Positions 1 through 6,607 of a stretch of DNA of 6,607 bases are shown in pieces; positions within the stretch are counted from its first letter, which is position 1; each line of letters opens with the position of its first letter. The stretch is from assembly GCA_013812565.1 (NCBI GenBank), contig JACCTF010000976.1, positions 1 through 6,607 of the forward strand. The letters are read 5' to 3'. The translations under genes and the position numbers were made by a program. This DNA comes from Pyrinomonadaceae bacterium. Lineage in GTDB: Bacteria; Acidobacteriota; Blastocatellia; Pyrinomonadales; Pyrinomonadaceae. The notes under the pieces are model-generated. The model ran no database searches and was not told the DNA's origin. It saw only the letters and a list, made by a program, of their open reading frames with translations.

Positions 1-429
1 AAGGTGAAGTGTGCCCACTTCACAGGTGGGTAGCGGGCAGCCTAGCTCTTTCACTATTCTTCGGAACATCTAATGGGTAGTGGACAAAAAGTAATGTTGG
101 GTCATCGAAATAAGTAGCGCGACACAGTGTCATAGAAGTGATCAAACTTTCATCACCACGAGTCGCTGCAATGAACAACCCGCGGTGTCGGCACTGCGCC
201 TTCTCGCACCGCACGAAGAACGGCCACACAGAGTATTGGCCGTAAGTAGATGAATTTTAGGGCTGGACAAGGTTTTCGGGAGGGATACCTCAGCAGGAGC
301 TGATGAAAGAGCGCGAGGCTGGATTGTACCTGAATTGTCACTCTCGCATCACTGCCTTGAATAGATCAGAAAACCCCTGTTACTAGCGATTAGATGATTC
401 CTTCTTCCTGAAATTGACGCGAAGTTTAG
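1..429. other. Intergenic stretch without a convincing gene
   Basis: This stretch lies downstream of the minus-strand operon. Reading frames on both strands are short, lack good ribosome binding sites and match no family I recognise. It holds a perfect 8-bp hairpin at 4-23, a small 5-bp stem at 290-303 (TCAGC/GCTGA), an 11-bp palindrome at 121-131 (GACACAGTGTC) and a GC-rich 24-codon frame at 171-245 with a CxxC motif, discussed as a finding. On the minus strand an ATG at 67-69 opens a frame that stays open to the window edge (23 codons visible, beginning MFRRIVKELG), but it has no Shine-Dalgarno sequence, so it is only a possible gene start. I see no GC-rich hairpin followed by a T run after the DUF1552 stop, so operon termination is unexplained here. 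Confidence 0.6.
4..23. repeat. Short perfect inverted repeat (hairpin)
   Basis: GTGAAGTG at 4-11 and CACTTCAC at 16-23 are exact reverse complements around a 4-base loop (TGCC). The right arm overlaps a second possible stem, CCCAC at 14-18 with GTGGG at 26-30, so the two folds exclude each other. No T run follows on the plus strand, which argues against a plus-strand intrinsic terminator. The minus-strand continuation is outside the window. It could be a minus-strand terminator stem, an operator or chance. Confidence 0.4.
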
Positions 430-1797
430 CTAAGCATTGCCATGATCTTCATATAATCCCGCCAGCCGCTTGTCGGTATCACCGAAATGGTCCAGTTGTA
501 CGCCCATCATGTCCATCAGCGATAGGTAGAGACTACATGCACGGCGGTTATCATTGCCTTTATCAAGATAGTCCAAGATACGTCCTGTCTTGAGAGCACC
601 GCCGGCCTTGCCCGCGAGTACGATTGGCAACTGATCCGCACTATGAGCATCACCGTCAAACAGGCTCGATGCGAACATCAGCACTGAGTTGTCGAGGAGC
701 GATGTTCCGCCTTCGTCAATCTCCTTCAAACGATTGACGAGATAGGTGAAATGCTGCGTATGAAACTGGTTGGTCTTAAGATACATCGCTTCAAGTTCCG
801 GCGCTTTGCCGTTGTGCGTGAGGTCCAAATGCAAGGCCCCGCGCACGCCCTCAAGAAACTTGAAGTTCATCTGCGAAAGATCGTTGTTGAGCATCAGAGT
901 GGCCACGCGGGTCTTATCCATCTGAAACGCGAGGACTATCAGGTCCAGCATCAGTTTCATATGCTCTGGCACGCTCTGTGGTAGCGGGTCTCCCGGACGG
1001 GGCATGTTCGGCTGTTTCAGCGTCGGGTGCCAGCCTTCGAGTCGTTCTTCTTTGGCGGCATGGTCAAGGCGCTTCTCTATATCCCGGATGGACTCTAAGT
1101 ATTCATCCAGCTTCTTGCGATCACTGGTGCTGACTTTCGGCTGGATCAAGTGAGCCTCTTCGAGTACGGCATCGAGAATAGTTCGGTCGAGCTTGCGGCC
1201 TTTTCCGTCACCAATCAACTGATCGAATGTCCGCGACGGGTAGATCTCTTTAGTGGCGGGTTTGGTAGGGGAAGCCCACGAGATATTAGAGCCGTAAATC
1301 ATTGAAAGTCCGTCTTCGAGCCGCAGTTCGTTCGGCTCAATTCCCAGAACCAAACTTGGCACCGCAGTATGACCGCTGACGCGCTGGGCAAGAATCTGAT
1401 CGAAGGATTTGCCGACGCGGATGTCTTTGGGGTCGAGGCTGACCGTTGCGCCGGACAGCAGATTCATCCTGCCAAGATGGGGACTGGTGGACGACAGAGC
1501 TTTCTCATGATAAAGCCCTCGAAGGAAAACTATGTCTTCACGAATCGATGTCAGGGGCTGCGCGGCGCGACCGAATTCCATCAAAGCTCCTTCTCCTTTC
1601 GCCCACCAGTGAGCGGGTTCGACACCGTTGGAAAAGTAGATCTGCGCAAACCGAATCGGTGGTCTGTTAGCATGGGCGGTCACCGCCGCTTTGCTGTTTT
1701 GTGCTAAAAGCGGAAGTGATTCCATCCAGGGCAACGCTAAAGCGACGCCCACACCTCGTAAAAAGTGACGCCTTGATGTTTGTATCGTTTTCTTCAT
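430..1797 (-). CDS. Tat-exported DUF1552 family protein
   Basis: This is a full-length DUF1552 protein of 455 residues, the usual family size. A twin-arginine signal is plain at the N-terminus: S8-R-R-H-F-L13 followed by a hydrophobic stretch (about 15-32) ending LLAQ, so the protein is probably exported folded to the periplasm or cell surface. Family-like blocks are visible: an SPHLGR...LLSG segment at 105-116, a helical [14 protein letters not shown] segment around 231-244, a histidine-containing HLDLTHNG block at 323-330, and the C-terminal [16 protein letters not shown] block at 381-396. That last block resembles the end of DUF1501 and sulfatase-like proteins of the alkaline phosphatase superfamily. 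The molecular function is unknown; a metal-dependent hydrolase is an inference. The start is fixed by the Tat motif and by the ATGA overlap with the upstream DUF1592 gene; the Shine-Dalgarno match is weak, so translational coupling is likely. Confidence 0.93.
   Translation of the reverse strand: MKKTIQTSRRHFLRGVGVALALPWMESLPLLAQNSKAAVTAHANRPPIRFAQIYFSNGVEPAHWWAKGEGALMEFGRAAQPLTSIREDIVFLRGLYHEKALSSTSPHLGRMNLLSGATVSLDPKDIRVGKSFDQILAQRVSGHTAVPSLVLGIEPNELRLEDGLSMIYGSNISWASPTKPATKEIYPSRTFDQLIGDGKGRKLDRTILDAVLEEAHLIQPKVSTSDRKKLDEYLESIRDIEKRLDHAAKEERLEGWHPTLKQPNMPRPGDPLPQSVPEHMKLMLDLIVLAFQMDKTRVATLMLNNDLSQMNFKFLEGVRGALHLDLTHNGKAPELEAMYLKTNQFHTQHFTYLVNRLKEIDEGGTSLLDNSVLMFASSLFDGDAHSADQLPIVLAGKAGGALKTGRILDYLDKGNDNRRACSLYLSLMDMMGVQLDHFGDTDKRLAGLYEDHGNA
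1794..1797 (-). promoter_or_regulatory. ATGA stop/start overlap
   Basis: On the minus strand the DUF1552 start (ATG, 1797-1795) and the DUF1592 stop (TGA, 1796-1794) share two bases. The sequence just upstream (CAAAGAGCAAGACA) has only a poor Shine-Dalgarno match. This arrangement usually means re-initiation by ribosomes finishing the upstream gene, and thus a fixed ratio of the two products. Confidence 0.85.
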
Positions 1798-4700
1798 TGT
1801 CTTGCTCTTTGATTGGGATTATCTGCCGCCGCGTTTGAAGCGACCTTTAATGTTGTCGGTGAAGTCGTTGAACTCTCTTCCCGCACAAGGCGGTTGCGGA
1901 ACTGCTTGCTGATGGCTATTTCTGTTGCCAGTTGCGCGAATGTGGCATCACCGCCAGCTCGCAGCATACGCTCAACCAGCAGTTGATCCGATGCTAGAAC
2001 CACGCGCCCCAGCGCGTAGCCGAACAGTTTGCGAGAGAGTGTCTTGCGAACCTGCTCGTCCTTCGACTGAACATATTTCAGTAGCCCGTCCACACCGGCA
2101 ATCTCCGCCTTGTCGGGCAGCGTCGCCGAATCTTCAATCGGTTTTCCGTCAGGGTATTGATCGCGCCAGCGTCCGGTCGGGTCGTATCGCTCCAGCGAGA
2201 AACCGAGCGGGTCAATGCGAGTGTGACAACTAGCGCAGGATGCATTGCGCTTGTGCTGTTCCAGTTTAGCTTTTAACGATAAACCGCCGAACAGTTTATC
2301 GTCGGCCGGGAGCGAACCGGCGTCGGCGGGTGGCGGCGGCGTTGGCGTTCCTAATATGCGCCGCAAAATCCAGTCGCCGCGCTTGACGGGGCTGGTGCGA
2401 AGCGGAGCAGAAGTCACAGTCAGGACGGCTCCCAAACGCAGCAGACCTCCGCGATGAAACGCACTAGCGCCTTCAACCAATTCAGGCTGTTCGATGGATT
2501 TGATCTCTTTCGTCACCCCATAAAACTTGGCTAAGTCTTTATTCAGAAAAGTGTAGTCGGCGAATAGGATTTCGCGGATCGGCCGGTCCTTTCGGATTAC
2601 GTATTCAAAGAACGAAACCGCCTCGTCGTACATGGCCTTTTTCACATCGTCCGTAAACTCGGTGAAGCGGCTTGTATCTACGCCCTTGTGCTCGTCGAAA
2701 TGATAAAAGCCGAGCCACTGGCCGAAAAATTCTGTTGAGAGGCGGCGCGCTTTGGGATCGGCAAGCATGCGCTTTACCTGACGTTGGATTCCTTGCGTAT
2801 CTGTTATTTCGCCTGCGCTCGCTGCACGTCGCAGCTCATCATCGGGGATGGACGACCAGAGAAAGTAACTGAGGCGATTAGCCATTTCCCAATTTGTTAG
2901 CGGTCTAGTGTCCGCGCCACTTGCCACCTTACTAATGACCGGTACGTCGGTCGTATCCTGTTCCACCCGGTAAAGGAATTTCGGTGCGATCAGGATTCGT
3001 GTCAACAGTGCTTGAATCGCTTTACGATGATCGGGGTCGGCACTGATGGTCTTCTCGTAAAAGGATAGAAGATTCAGCTTCTCTTTCTCAGTTAGCGGGC
3101 GACGCCATGCGCGATTGGCAAACTCAAGGCAATCCGCAACGTGGCCCGGACGAGCGACCGCTTGTGCTGCAAGCATAGCCTCGTATTCGCGGCGAAGAGG
3201 GATTACATACTTTCGCATCTCGGCGGGCAGGGCCGCACTCTGCGCTGTGTCCATTTGAGCGATGTCCTTGCCTTTCAGGTCAAACTCGAAATGCTTGGCA
3301 AGTAAGCGCAGGTAATTGTCGTGGTACTCAAATGACGCATGAAGGTCATTCCAAGCATGATTAAGCTGCCTTCGAGTTGCACTATCAATTAGGTTCTTGA
3401 CCAAAAACCGATCATCCCGGTGATACTTCACTTTCTGCACAAACTCGTCGTGCTCGGGCACATTGTATGTATTGTCGAACGGCTCAGGAATGGGGTCTTT
3501 ATCTGCTGGGGTTGGCTCGCCGTGTGAATTTGGCGGCAGCAGGGAAGCAAATTCCATCACCCCTGCCCGAAACGTTTTATAGCCTGCGCTCGTCATATCA
3601 CCTATCAGCGCACGGGTCGGTTGACCTCTCGTCATACCATCTGTGCGGTCGGCAATCACAATGCGGGCGACTTGATCTCTGTTGCCGCCGAGTTCAGCGT
3701 CAACCTGCATGTTCATGCTAAACGGCCCTTCGGGCATGGGCACCTCAAACATTACAGATCCTTGTGAAACGAAATCGTCAGGTCCGATGGCTAGACCGTT
3801 GGGTCCTTTCCCGAAGTTCAGTCTCTTAGCGGTTTCAGCACTCACGATTTCCCGTAATTTCTGGCGCGGTCCGGGCGGAAGAATGCCTCGGCGCAGATCG
3901 GCGGCCGCTAGGGCTTCCTGTGCCGTTATGACAACCGACTGCCCTTCCTTTACTGGCGTACGAGGCACAATCTGGCGTAAACCAATTGTTGGGTTGCGCC
4001 AAATAATAATAGGCTTTTCTTCCATCCCCGGATTCACCACGGCGACGTTTAGATAGATTTTTGCGGGTCCCAGTTGGACTGGGCCCCGGCCACCTCTCAC
4101 ATACGCAAAGCGATGGACGGGCTTAACGTTAAGCGTACGGTCACTGAATTCAAGAGGGCTTTCGTCGCCTGCGCCGCCGGCCGCAAGATCGCCTCGCGCA
4201 AACAGCCAACTCGGCCAAGTAACCAAAAATTTCTGGATCTCTTCGCATCCGACACGCGCGGCCTCGGCGGTCGTCTTGCCGGGGGCCGGAAGCTTGCGCC
4301 ATCGGGAAGCTACTTCGGAAGAGGGGTATTTCAAGGACTGGGTATTCATCACCTGCCAGATGTGTTGGGCAAAGCGAAGAGTGATGCCCTCGCGGGCTGA
4401 TAGATCCTTTAGCGTAACGTTTGCTTCGCCCAGTGCGGCGCGATGCTTATAACGCCACGCAACATACAGTGCTTTGCCATACTTTTCGAGTCCGAATGGC
4501 TGGCCGCCTTCGCCCGAGACGGTGCGGATGCCATAAGTAGCGTAGATGTCCTTGATTCGCGTAATCGCTGAGAGTTCAAAACCGGTCTTGCCGAGATGCG
4601 GGGAAAATTCGAGTGGGCCAGACCCTATGACGGCGTGATTGGCGATGATCTTGGCAGCGTCTAGGTATCGCTCCAGATTGGCATCCTGCATAAACTGTAC

Positions 4701-5276
4701 GTCGCCAAAGTTAGTGAATCCTTCGCCGCCGACTGAGTCGCTCGAAGAATCGATCCCGACGTTAAGATCGAGTCCGGTCAGGTCTTTGATCGTGTAAGCA
4801 TATTCAGCGCTGGTCAGCCGTCTCACAGTGACTCGCCCGGGATCGCCATCGTGCTTCTTGGCATAGGCGTTCATCTCTGTCCTGATCCATGCTACTGCCT
4901 GACCACGCTCCTCATCGCTCGGTTGGGGCATAAATGGGGGCGGCATGGTTTTCTGCTCAAGAGCCGTCGCTACTTTTTCCCACTGTTGGAAGCTTTCGCC
5001 GACCGAAACCGGCGCAGTCATTTGCTTAATACTCACACCCGCCTTCGGAGACGTAAGGCCATGACACTGAACACAATATTGTTCAAGTATCGCCGGTGCA
5101 TTTGATGTGGGTTGGTCGGTTTTGTCGGTGTTTTCGGCAGTGCTGGTGGCTGCGGTGTTTCCGAATGCGCTTACAGCAACGATACAGGCCAACAGCACAA
5201 TCGCAACTTTCACCAAGCGCAACTTTTCAGCCGATTCTCGATTCCGCAAGATTTTCGAGACGTTACCGATCCTCAT
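1794..5276 (-). CDS. Secreted di-heme DUF1592 protein (PSD/PSCyt domains)
   Basis: A large exported protein, 1160 residues from the start chosen here. The frame opens 12 codons earlier at 5312; residue numbers below count from there. A basic n-region and hydrophobic segment (about 32-50) give a Sec signal peptide. Domains in order: a cytochrome-c-like region with CVQCH at 80-84 and a possible Met ligand in KTMPPP (M123); DUF1587, about 159-222; a long unassigned region, about 225-720; DUF1595, about 725-786; DUF1592, about 802-932; DUF1588 with a second heme motif CASCH at 1026-1030 followed by the typical RIDPLGF...YDPTGRWR; and DUF1585, about 1058-1141. The two CxxCH sites imply covalent heme and a periplasmic or outer-surface redox role, but no substrate is known for the family. 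At over 1100 residues it appears longer than many relatives. The Met13 start (5276) is preferred because GAGG lies 8 bases upstream, whereas the 5312 ATG has no such site. Confidence 0.93.
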   Translation of the reverse strand: MRIGNVSKILRNRESAEKLRLVKVAIVLLACIVAVSAFGNTAATSTAENTDKTDQPTSNAPAILEQYCVQCHGLTSPKAGVSIKQMTAPVSVGESFQQWEKVATALEQKTMPPPFMPQPSDEERGQAVAWIRTEMNAYAKKHDGDPGRVTVRRLTSAEYAYTIKDLTGLDLNVGIDSSSDSVGGEGFTNFGDVQFMQDANLERYLDAAKIIANHAVIGSGPLEFSPHLGKTGFELSAITRIKDIYATYGIRTVSGEGGQPFGLEKYGKALYVAWRYKHRAALGEANVTLKDLSAREGITLRFAQHIWQVMNTQSLKYPSSEVASRWRKLPAPGKTTAEAARVGCEEIQKFLVTWPSWLFARGDLAAGGAGDESPLEFSDRTLNVKPVHRFAYVRGGRGPVQLGPAKIYLNVAVVNPGMEEKPIIIWRNPTIGLRQIVPRTPVKEGQSVVITAQEALAAADLRRGILPPGPRQKLREIVSAETAKRLNFGKGPNGLAIGPDDFVSQGSVMFEVPMPEGPFSMNMQVDAELGGNRDQVARIVIADRTDGMTRGQPTRALIGDMTSAGYKTFRAGVMEFASLLPPNSHGEPTPADKDPIPEPFDNTYNVPEHDEFVQKVKYHRDDRFLVKNLIDSATRRQLNHAWNDLHASFEYHDNYLRLLAKHFEFDLKGKDIAQMDTAQSAALPAEMRKYVIPLRREYEAMLAAQAVARPGHVADCLEFANRAWRRPLTEKEKLNLLSFYEKTISADPDHRKAIQALLTRILIAPKFLYRVEQDTTDVPVISKVASGADTRPLTNWEMANRLSYFLWSSIPDDELRRAASAGEITDTQGIQRQVKRMLADPKARRLSTEFFGQWLGFYHFDEHKGVDTSRFTEFTDDVKKAMYDEAVSFFEYVIRKDRPIREILFADYTFLNKDLAKFYGVTKEIKSIEQPELVEGASAFHRGGLLRLGAVLTVTSAPLRTSPVKRGDWILRRILGTPTPPPPADAGSLPADDKLFGGLSLKAKLEQHKRNASCASCHTRIDPLGFSLERYDPTGRWRDQYPDGKPIEDSATLPDKAEIAGVDGLLKYVQSKDEQVRKTLSRKLFGYALGRVVLASDQLLVERMLRAGGDATFAQLATEIAISKQFRNRLVREESSTTSPTTLKVASNAAADNPNQRARQ

Positions 5277-5284
5277 TTTCAATG

Positions 5285-5288
5285 CCTC
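5285..5288 (-). promoter_or_regulatory. Ribosome binding site of the DUF1592 gene
   Basis: Minus-strand GAGG (5288-5285) sits 8 bases before the ATG at 5276-5274. The alternative upstream ATG at 5312-5310 is preceded by AACCAAAT, with no purine-rich match. The site therefore decides the start and removes 12 residues ([12 protein letters not shown]) from the longest reading. Confidence 0.6.
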
Positions 5289-5354
5289 GCTGCGATAGTA
5301 TTCGGGACACATATTTGGTTGTACAATTACCAGATTGTTTTGGCACTAAGATAC

Positions 5355-5383
5355 TTGACTTCGCGCGGATCAAACTGGATTAT
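5355..5383 (+). promoter_or_regulatory. Candidate plus-strand promoter overlapping the minus-strand -10
   Basis: TTGACT at 5355-5360 (5 of 6 to the -35 consensus) is followed after 17 bases by GATTAT at 5378-5383 (4 of 6 to the -10). It would drive the dehydrogenase with a leader of about 200 bases. The -10 bases are the same ones used by the opposite-strand extended -10, so the two promoters would compete. A weaker promoter nearer the gene cannot be excluded. Confidence 0.25.
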
Positions 5384-5387
5384 ATCA
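5379..5387 (-). promoter_or_regulatory. Extended -10 promoter for the DUF1592-DUF1552 operon
   Basis: Read on the minus strand, 5387-5379 is TGATATAAT, an exact match to the extended -10 consensus TGnTATAAT of housekeeping-sigma promoters. No good -35 stands 16-18 bases upstream, which extended -10 promoters can tolerate. Transcription would start near 5372, giving a leader of roughly 95 bases before the ATG at 5276. Confidence 0.55.
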
Positions 5388-5510
5388 CCACTTTCACCAA
5401 CAACGCGAAATGTGAATCCGGTTAAGAAACACATCGTAAAGTTTGCTCCAAGTCAATCAAGGCCACGCGTCACGTTCGTTAGCACTTGTCTGCATGTTCA
5501 GATCCATAAG

Positions 5511-5530
5511 CCAATACCGATTAACATTGG
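5511..5530. repeat. Small inverted repeat upstream of the dehydrogenase
   Basis: CCAAT at 5511-5515 and ATTGG at 5526-5530 form a 5-bp inverted repeat around a 10-base spacer, about 65 bases before the dehydrogenase start. The spacing would suit a dimeric repressor half-site pair, but arms this short can occur by chance and no regulator gene is in view. Confidence 0.2.
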
Positions 5531-5582
5531 GGCGTTGAGCAAATTAAACCGAACGAAATTGGATTTCTTTGTGACACTATTT

Positions 5583-5588
5583 AGGAAA
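5583..5588 (+). promoter_or_regulatory. Ribosome binding site of the dehydrogenase
   Basis: AGGAAA at 5583-5588 lies 7 bases before the ATG at 5596 (9 bases from the AGGA core). It supports this start, which also agrees with the usual short lead (FDLQGK) before the first beta strand of this protein family. Confidence 0.6.
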
Positions 5589-5595
5589 CCAGTAT

Positions 5596-6354
5596 ATGTT
5601 TGACTTGCAGGGAAAGGTCGCAATCGTGACGGGCGGGAACGGGGGGATCGGTCTCGGCATGGCGCGAGGACTGGCCGACGCCGGGGCACGCGTCGTAGTC
5701 GCCGCACGAAACGAGGAGAAATCCAAGGCTGCAGTCAGTGATCTGCAAGCGCGGGGTTCAGATTCATTTGCCATCGCTGTTGATGTCACCAATGAGCAAG
5801 CAGTTGAAGCACTAATGACAGAGACGGTAGAACGCTGTGGCCGGCTTGATATTTTGGTGAATAATGCCGGGACCAACATCCGCAAGCTTCCGCAGGAACT
5901 CAACCTTGATGAATGGCAACATGTAATGGACACTAACCTAACGAGCGCGTTCCTATGTTCGCGCAGCGCGTACCCACACCTAAAGCACGCCGGAAGAGGC
6001 AAGATCATCAACATTGGATCGATGCTTTCCATCTTCGGCGCTTCTTTTGCGGCGGCCTATGGCGCAAGCAAGGGTGGCATCGTACAACTCACCAAATCGC
6101 TGGCTACCGCTTGGGCTGTGGACAACATACAGGTCAATGGAGTGCTGCCGGGTTGGATAGATACTGACCTGACTCTACAAGCTCGCCAACAGATACCGGG
6201 TCTGCACGATCGTGTGCTTTCCCGCACTCCTGCCGCGAGGTGGGGTGTTATTGATGACTTTGCCGGCGTAGCGGTCTTTTTGGCGAGTTCCGCATCTGAT
6301 TTCATCACGGGAGCTGCTATTCCAGTCGATGGCGGTTACTCGGTCCTCATTTAA
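5596..6354 (+). CDS. SDR family oxidoreductase, sugar-acid dehydrogenase-like (KduD/gluconate dehydrogenase branch)
   Basis: A complete classical short-chain dehydrogenase/reductase of 252 residues, a single Rossmann domain expected in the cytoplasm and probably tetrameric. The dinucleotide-binding loop TGGNGGIG is at 12-19, D63 is the adenine-contact position, NNAG is at 89-92, and the catalytic tetrad is complete: N114, S142, Y155 and K159 (YGASK). PG at 185-186 and the C-terminal DGGYSVLI are also typical. R38 after the second strand (AARN), with no acidic residue at its tip, suggests NADP(H) rather than NAD(H). The IINIGSMLS and PAARWG...FLASSASDFITG blocks resemble 2-deoxy-D-gluconate 3-dehydrogenase (KduD) and gluconate 5-dehydrogenase. 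However, SDR substrate cannot be read reliably from sequence, and KduD-specific context (pectin or uronate genes) is absent, so no symbol is given. It is divergent from the DUF1592 operon and probably co-transcribed with the exported protein starting at 6406. Confidence 0.93.
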   Translation: MFDLQGKVAIVTGGNGGIGLGMARGLADAGARVVVAARNEEKSKAAVSDLQARGSDSFAIAVDVTNEQAVEALMTETVERCGRLDILVNNAGTNIRKLPQELNLDEWQHVMDTNLTSAFLCSRSAYPHLKHAGRGKIINIGSMLSIFGASFAAAYGASKGGIVQLTKSLATAWAVDNIQVNGVLPGWIDTDLTLQARQQIPGLHDRVLSRTPAARWGVIDDFAGVAVFLASSASDFITGAAIPVDGGYSVLI

Positions 6355-6405
6355 AATATGCACCATTCAACTCGCAAGTGCTAAATCGAACCTTGAGAAG
6401 AACAG

Positions 6406-6607
6406 ATGTTTCGCACGCGCAAAGTAAATCTCACGTTACTACTCGTGTTTGTGGTTACTGCGGCGCTTACCGCGCTGCCAATTAGTCGAGCCGCCAACTC
6501 AGACGCATTAAGGAAAGACGTTGCGACGGGTGCTGGCGCTACCGTTACTACACAAACATTCCCAAATGCCGTTGCCTCCGGTGACACGACCCGAGACTCA
6601 ACGGTGC
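6406..6607 (+). CDS. Secreted PhoD-like phosphatase/phosphodiesterase, N-terminal fragment
   Basis: An open frame starts at ATG 6406 and continues past the right edge, with 67 codons visible. It begins with a Sec signal peptide: basic RTRK (3-6), a hydrophobic core (about 9-25) and a likely cleavage after SRA or SRAA (residues 27-30). There is no twin arginine, unlike the Tat-exported PhoD of Bacillus. The stretch FPNAVASGDTTRDSTV (52-67) matches the opening of the PhoD N-terminal beta-sandwich domain, whose family pattern is roughly F-x-x-G/A-V-A-S-G-D-x-T-x-x-S followed by LW-R. The metal-binding catalytic domain would lie outside the window, so activity cannot be judged. A modest purine-rich site (GAGAAG, 6395-6400) is 5 bases upstream. 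The 51-base gap after the dehydrogenase holds no visible terminator, so the two may be one transcript. Confidence 0.65.
   Translation, partial: MFRTRKVNLTLLLVFVVTAALTALPISRAANSDALRKDVATGAGATVTTQTFPNAVASGDTTRDSTV

Larger units (their letters stand above)
5277..5595. other. Divergent intergenic promoter region
   Basis: These 319 bases separate the minus-strand operon from the plus-strand dehydrogenase and must hold promoters for both directions. The stretch is visibly richer in A/T than the flanking genes. It contains an extended -10 element for the minus strand (5379-5387), a candidate plus-strand -35/-10 pair overlapping it (5355-5383), an 8-bp palindrome TTGTACAA (5319-5326) in the predicted leader of the DUF1592 mRNA, and a CCAAT/ATTGG inverted repeat (5511-5530) upstream of the dehydrogenase. 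No further gene is supported. A 163-codon plus-strand frame crossing the region is mostly the antisense of the DUF1592 N-terminus and intergenic sequence. Confidence 0.7.

Noticed and set aside
20..341. Two overlapping minus-strand frames of 69 and 62 codons
   Set aside because: Neither has a ribosome binding site or family resemblance, they overlap each other in different frames, and the DNA around them is not coding-like.
2322..2345. Low-complexity G/C tract (proline run TPTPPPPAD in the protein)
   Set aside because: A proline-rich linker at this place is usual in DUF1588-containing proteins; it is not a separate repeat element.
3682..4400. Two plus-strand frames (124 and 108 codons) opposite the DUF1592 gene
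   Set aside because: Both are antisense shadows of the unassigned middle region of the DUF1592 protein. The minus-strand frame is continuous through recognised domains on both sides, so it is the real one.
5112..5603. A 163-codon plus-strand frame across the intergenic region
   Set aside because: It is antisense to the DUF1592 signal-peptide region, runs through the promoter region and overlaps the dehydrogenase start. Its composition is not protein-like, it lacks a ribosome site and it matches no family.
5577..6032. A 151-codon minus-strand frame opposite the dehydrogenase
   Set aside because: It lies antisense to a clearly conserved SDR with all its motifs; it is serine/arginine/proline-rich shadow sequence.
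1..6607. CRISPR array, tRNA, rRNA, riboswitch or phage att site
   Set aside because: No spaced direct repeats, cloverleaf, rRNA signature or long duplicated ends were seen on reading either strand.

Overview
The window looks like chromosomal DNA of a free-living Gram-negative bacterium from the Acidobacteriota, Planctomycetota or Verrucomicrobiota. The main clue is a pair of secreted proteins of the DUF1592 and DUF1552 families, which are expanded in those phyla (DUF1592-type domains were first described from the planctomycete Rhodopirellula). I lean to Acidobacteriota because of the moderate GC and the flavour of the neighbouring dehydrogenase, but the sequence alone does not settle the phylum. 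There is no tRNA, rRNA, CRISPR array or intact mobile element.

Layout. Positions 1-429 carry no convincing gene. They contain a short hairpin at the left edge and a tiny GC-rich reading frame that resembles a zinc ribbon. Positions 430-5276 on the minus strand are a two-gene operon, transcribed right to left. A large multidomain protein with two c-type heme motifs (DUF1587-DUF1595-DUF1592-DUF1588-DUF1585) comes first, followed by a Tat-exported DUF1552 protein whose start codon overlaps the upstream stop (ATGA). Positions 5277-5595 are an AT-richer divergent promoter region with a very good extended -10 element for the operon. On the plus strand, 5596-6354 encodes a complete short-chain dehydrogenase/reductase close to the sugar-acid dehydrogenase (KduD-like) branch. 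After only 51 bases, a secreted protein begins at 6406 and runs off the right edge. Its visible start matches the N-terminal domain of PhoD-like phosphatases/phosphodiesterases.

How the genes may work together. The minus-strand pair probably acts outside the cytoplasm: a Sec-exported di-heme protein and a Tat-exported partner of the alkaline-phosphatase-like type. The biochemical role of this pair is not established. The plus-strand genes (cytosolic sugar-type oxidoreductase, exported phosphatase) would fit a nutrient-scavenging role, but that link is inference from proximity only. The most novel material is the roughly 500-residue stretch inside the DUF1592 protein that I cannot assign to a family, and the unknown joint function of the DUF1592/DUF1552 pair.
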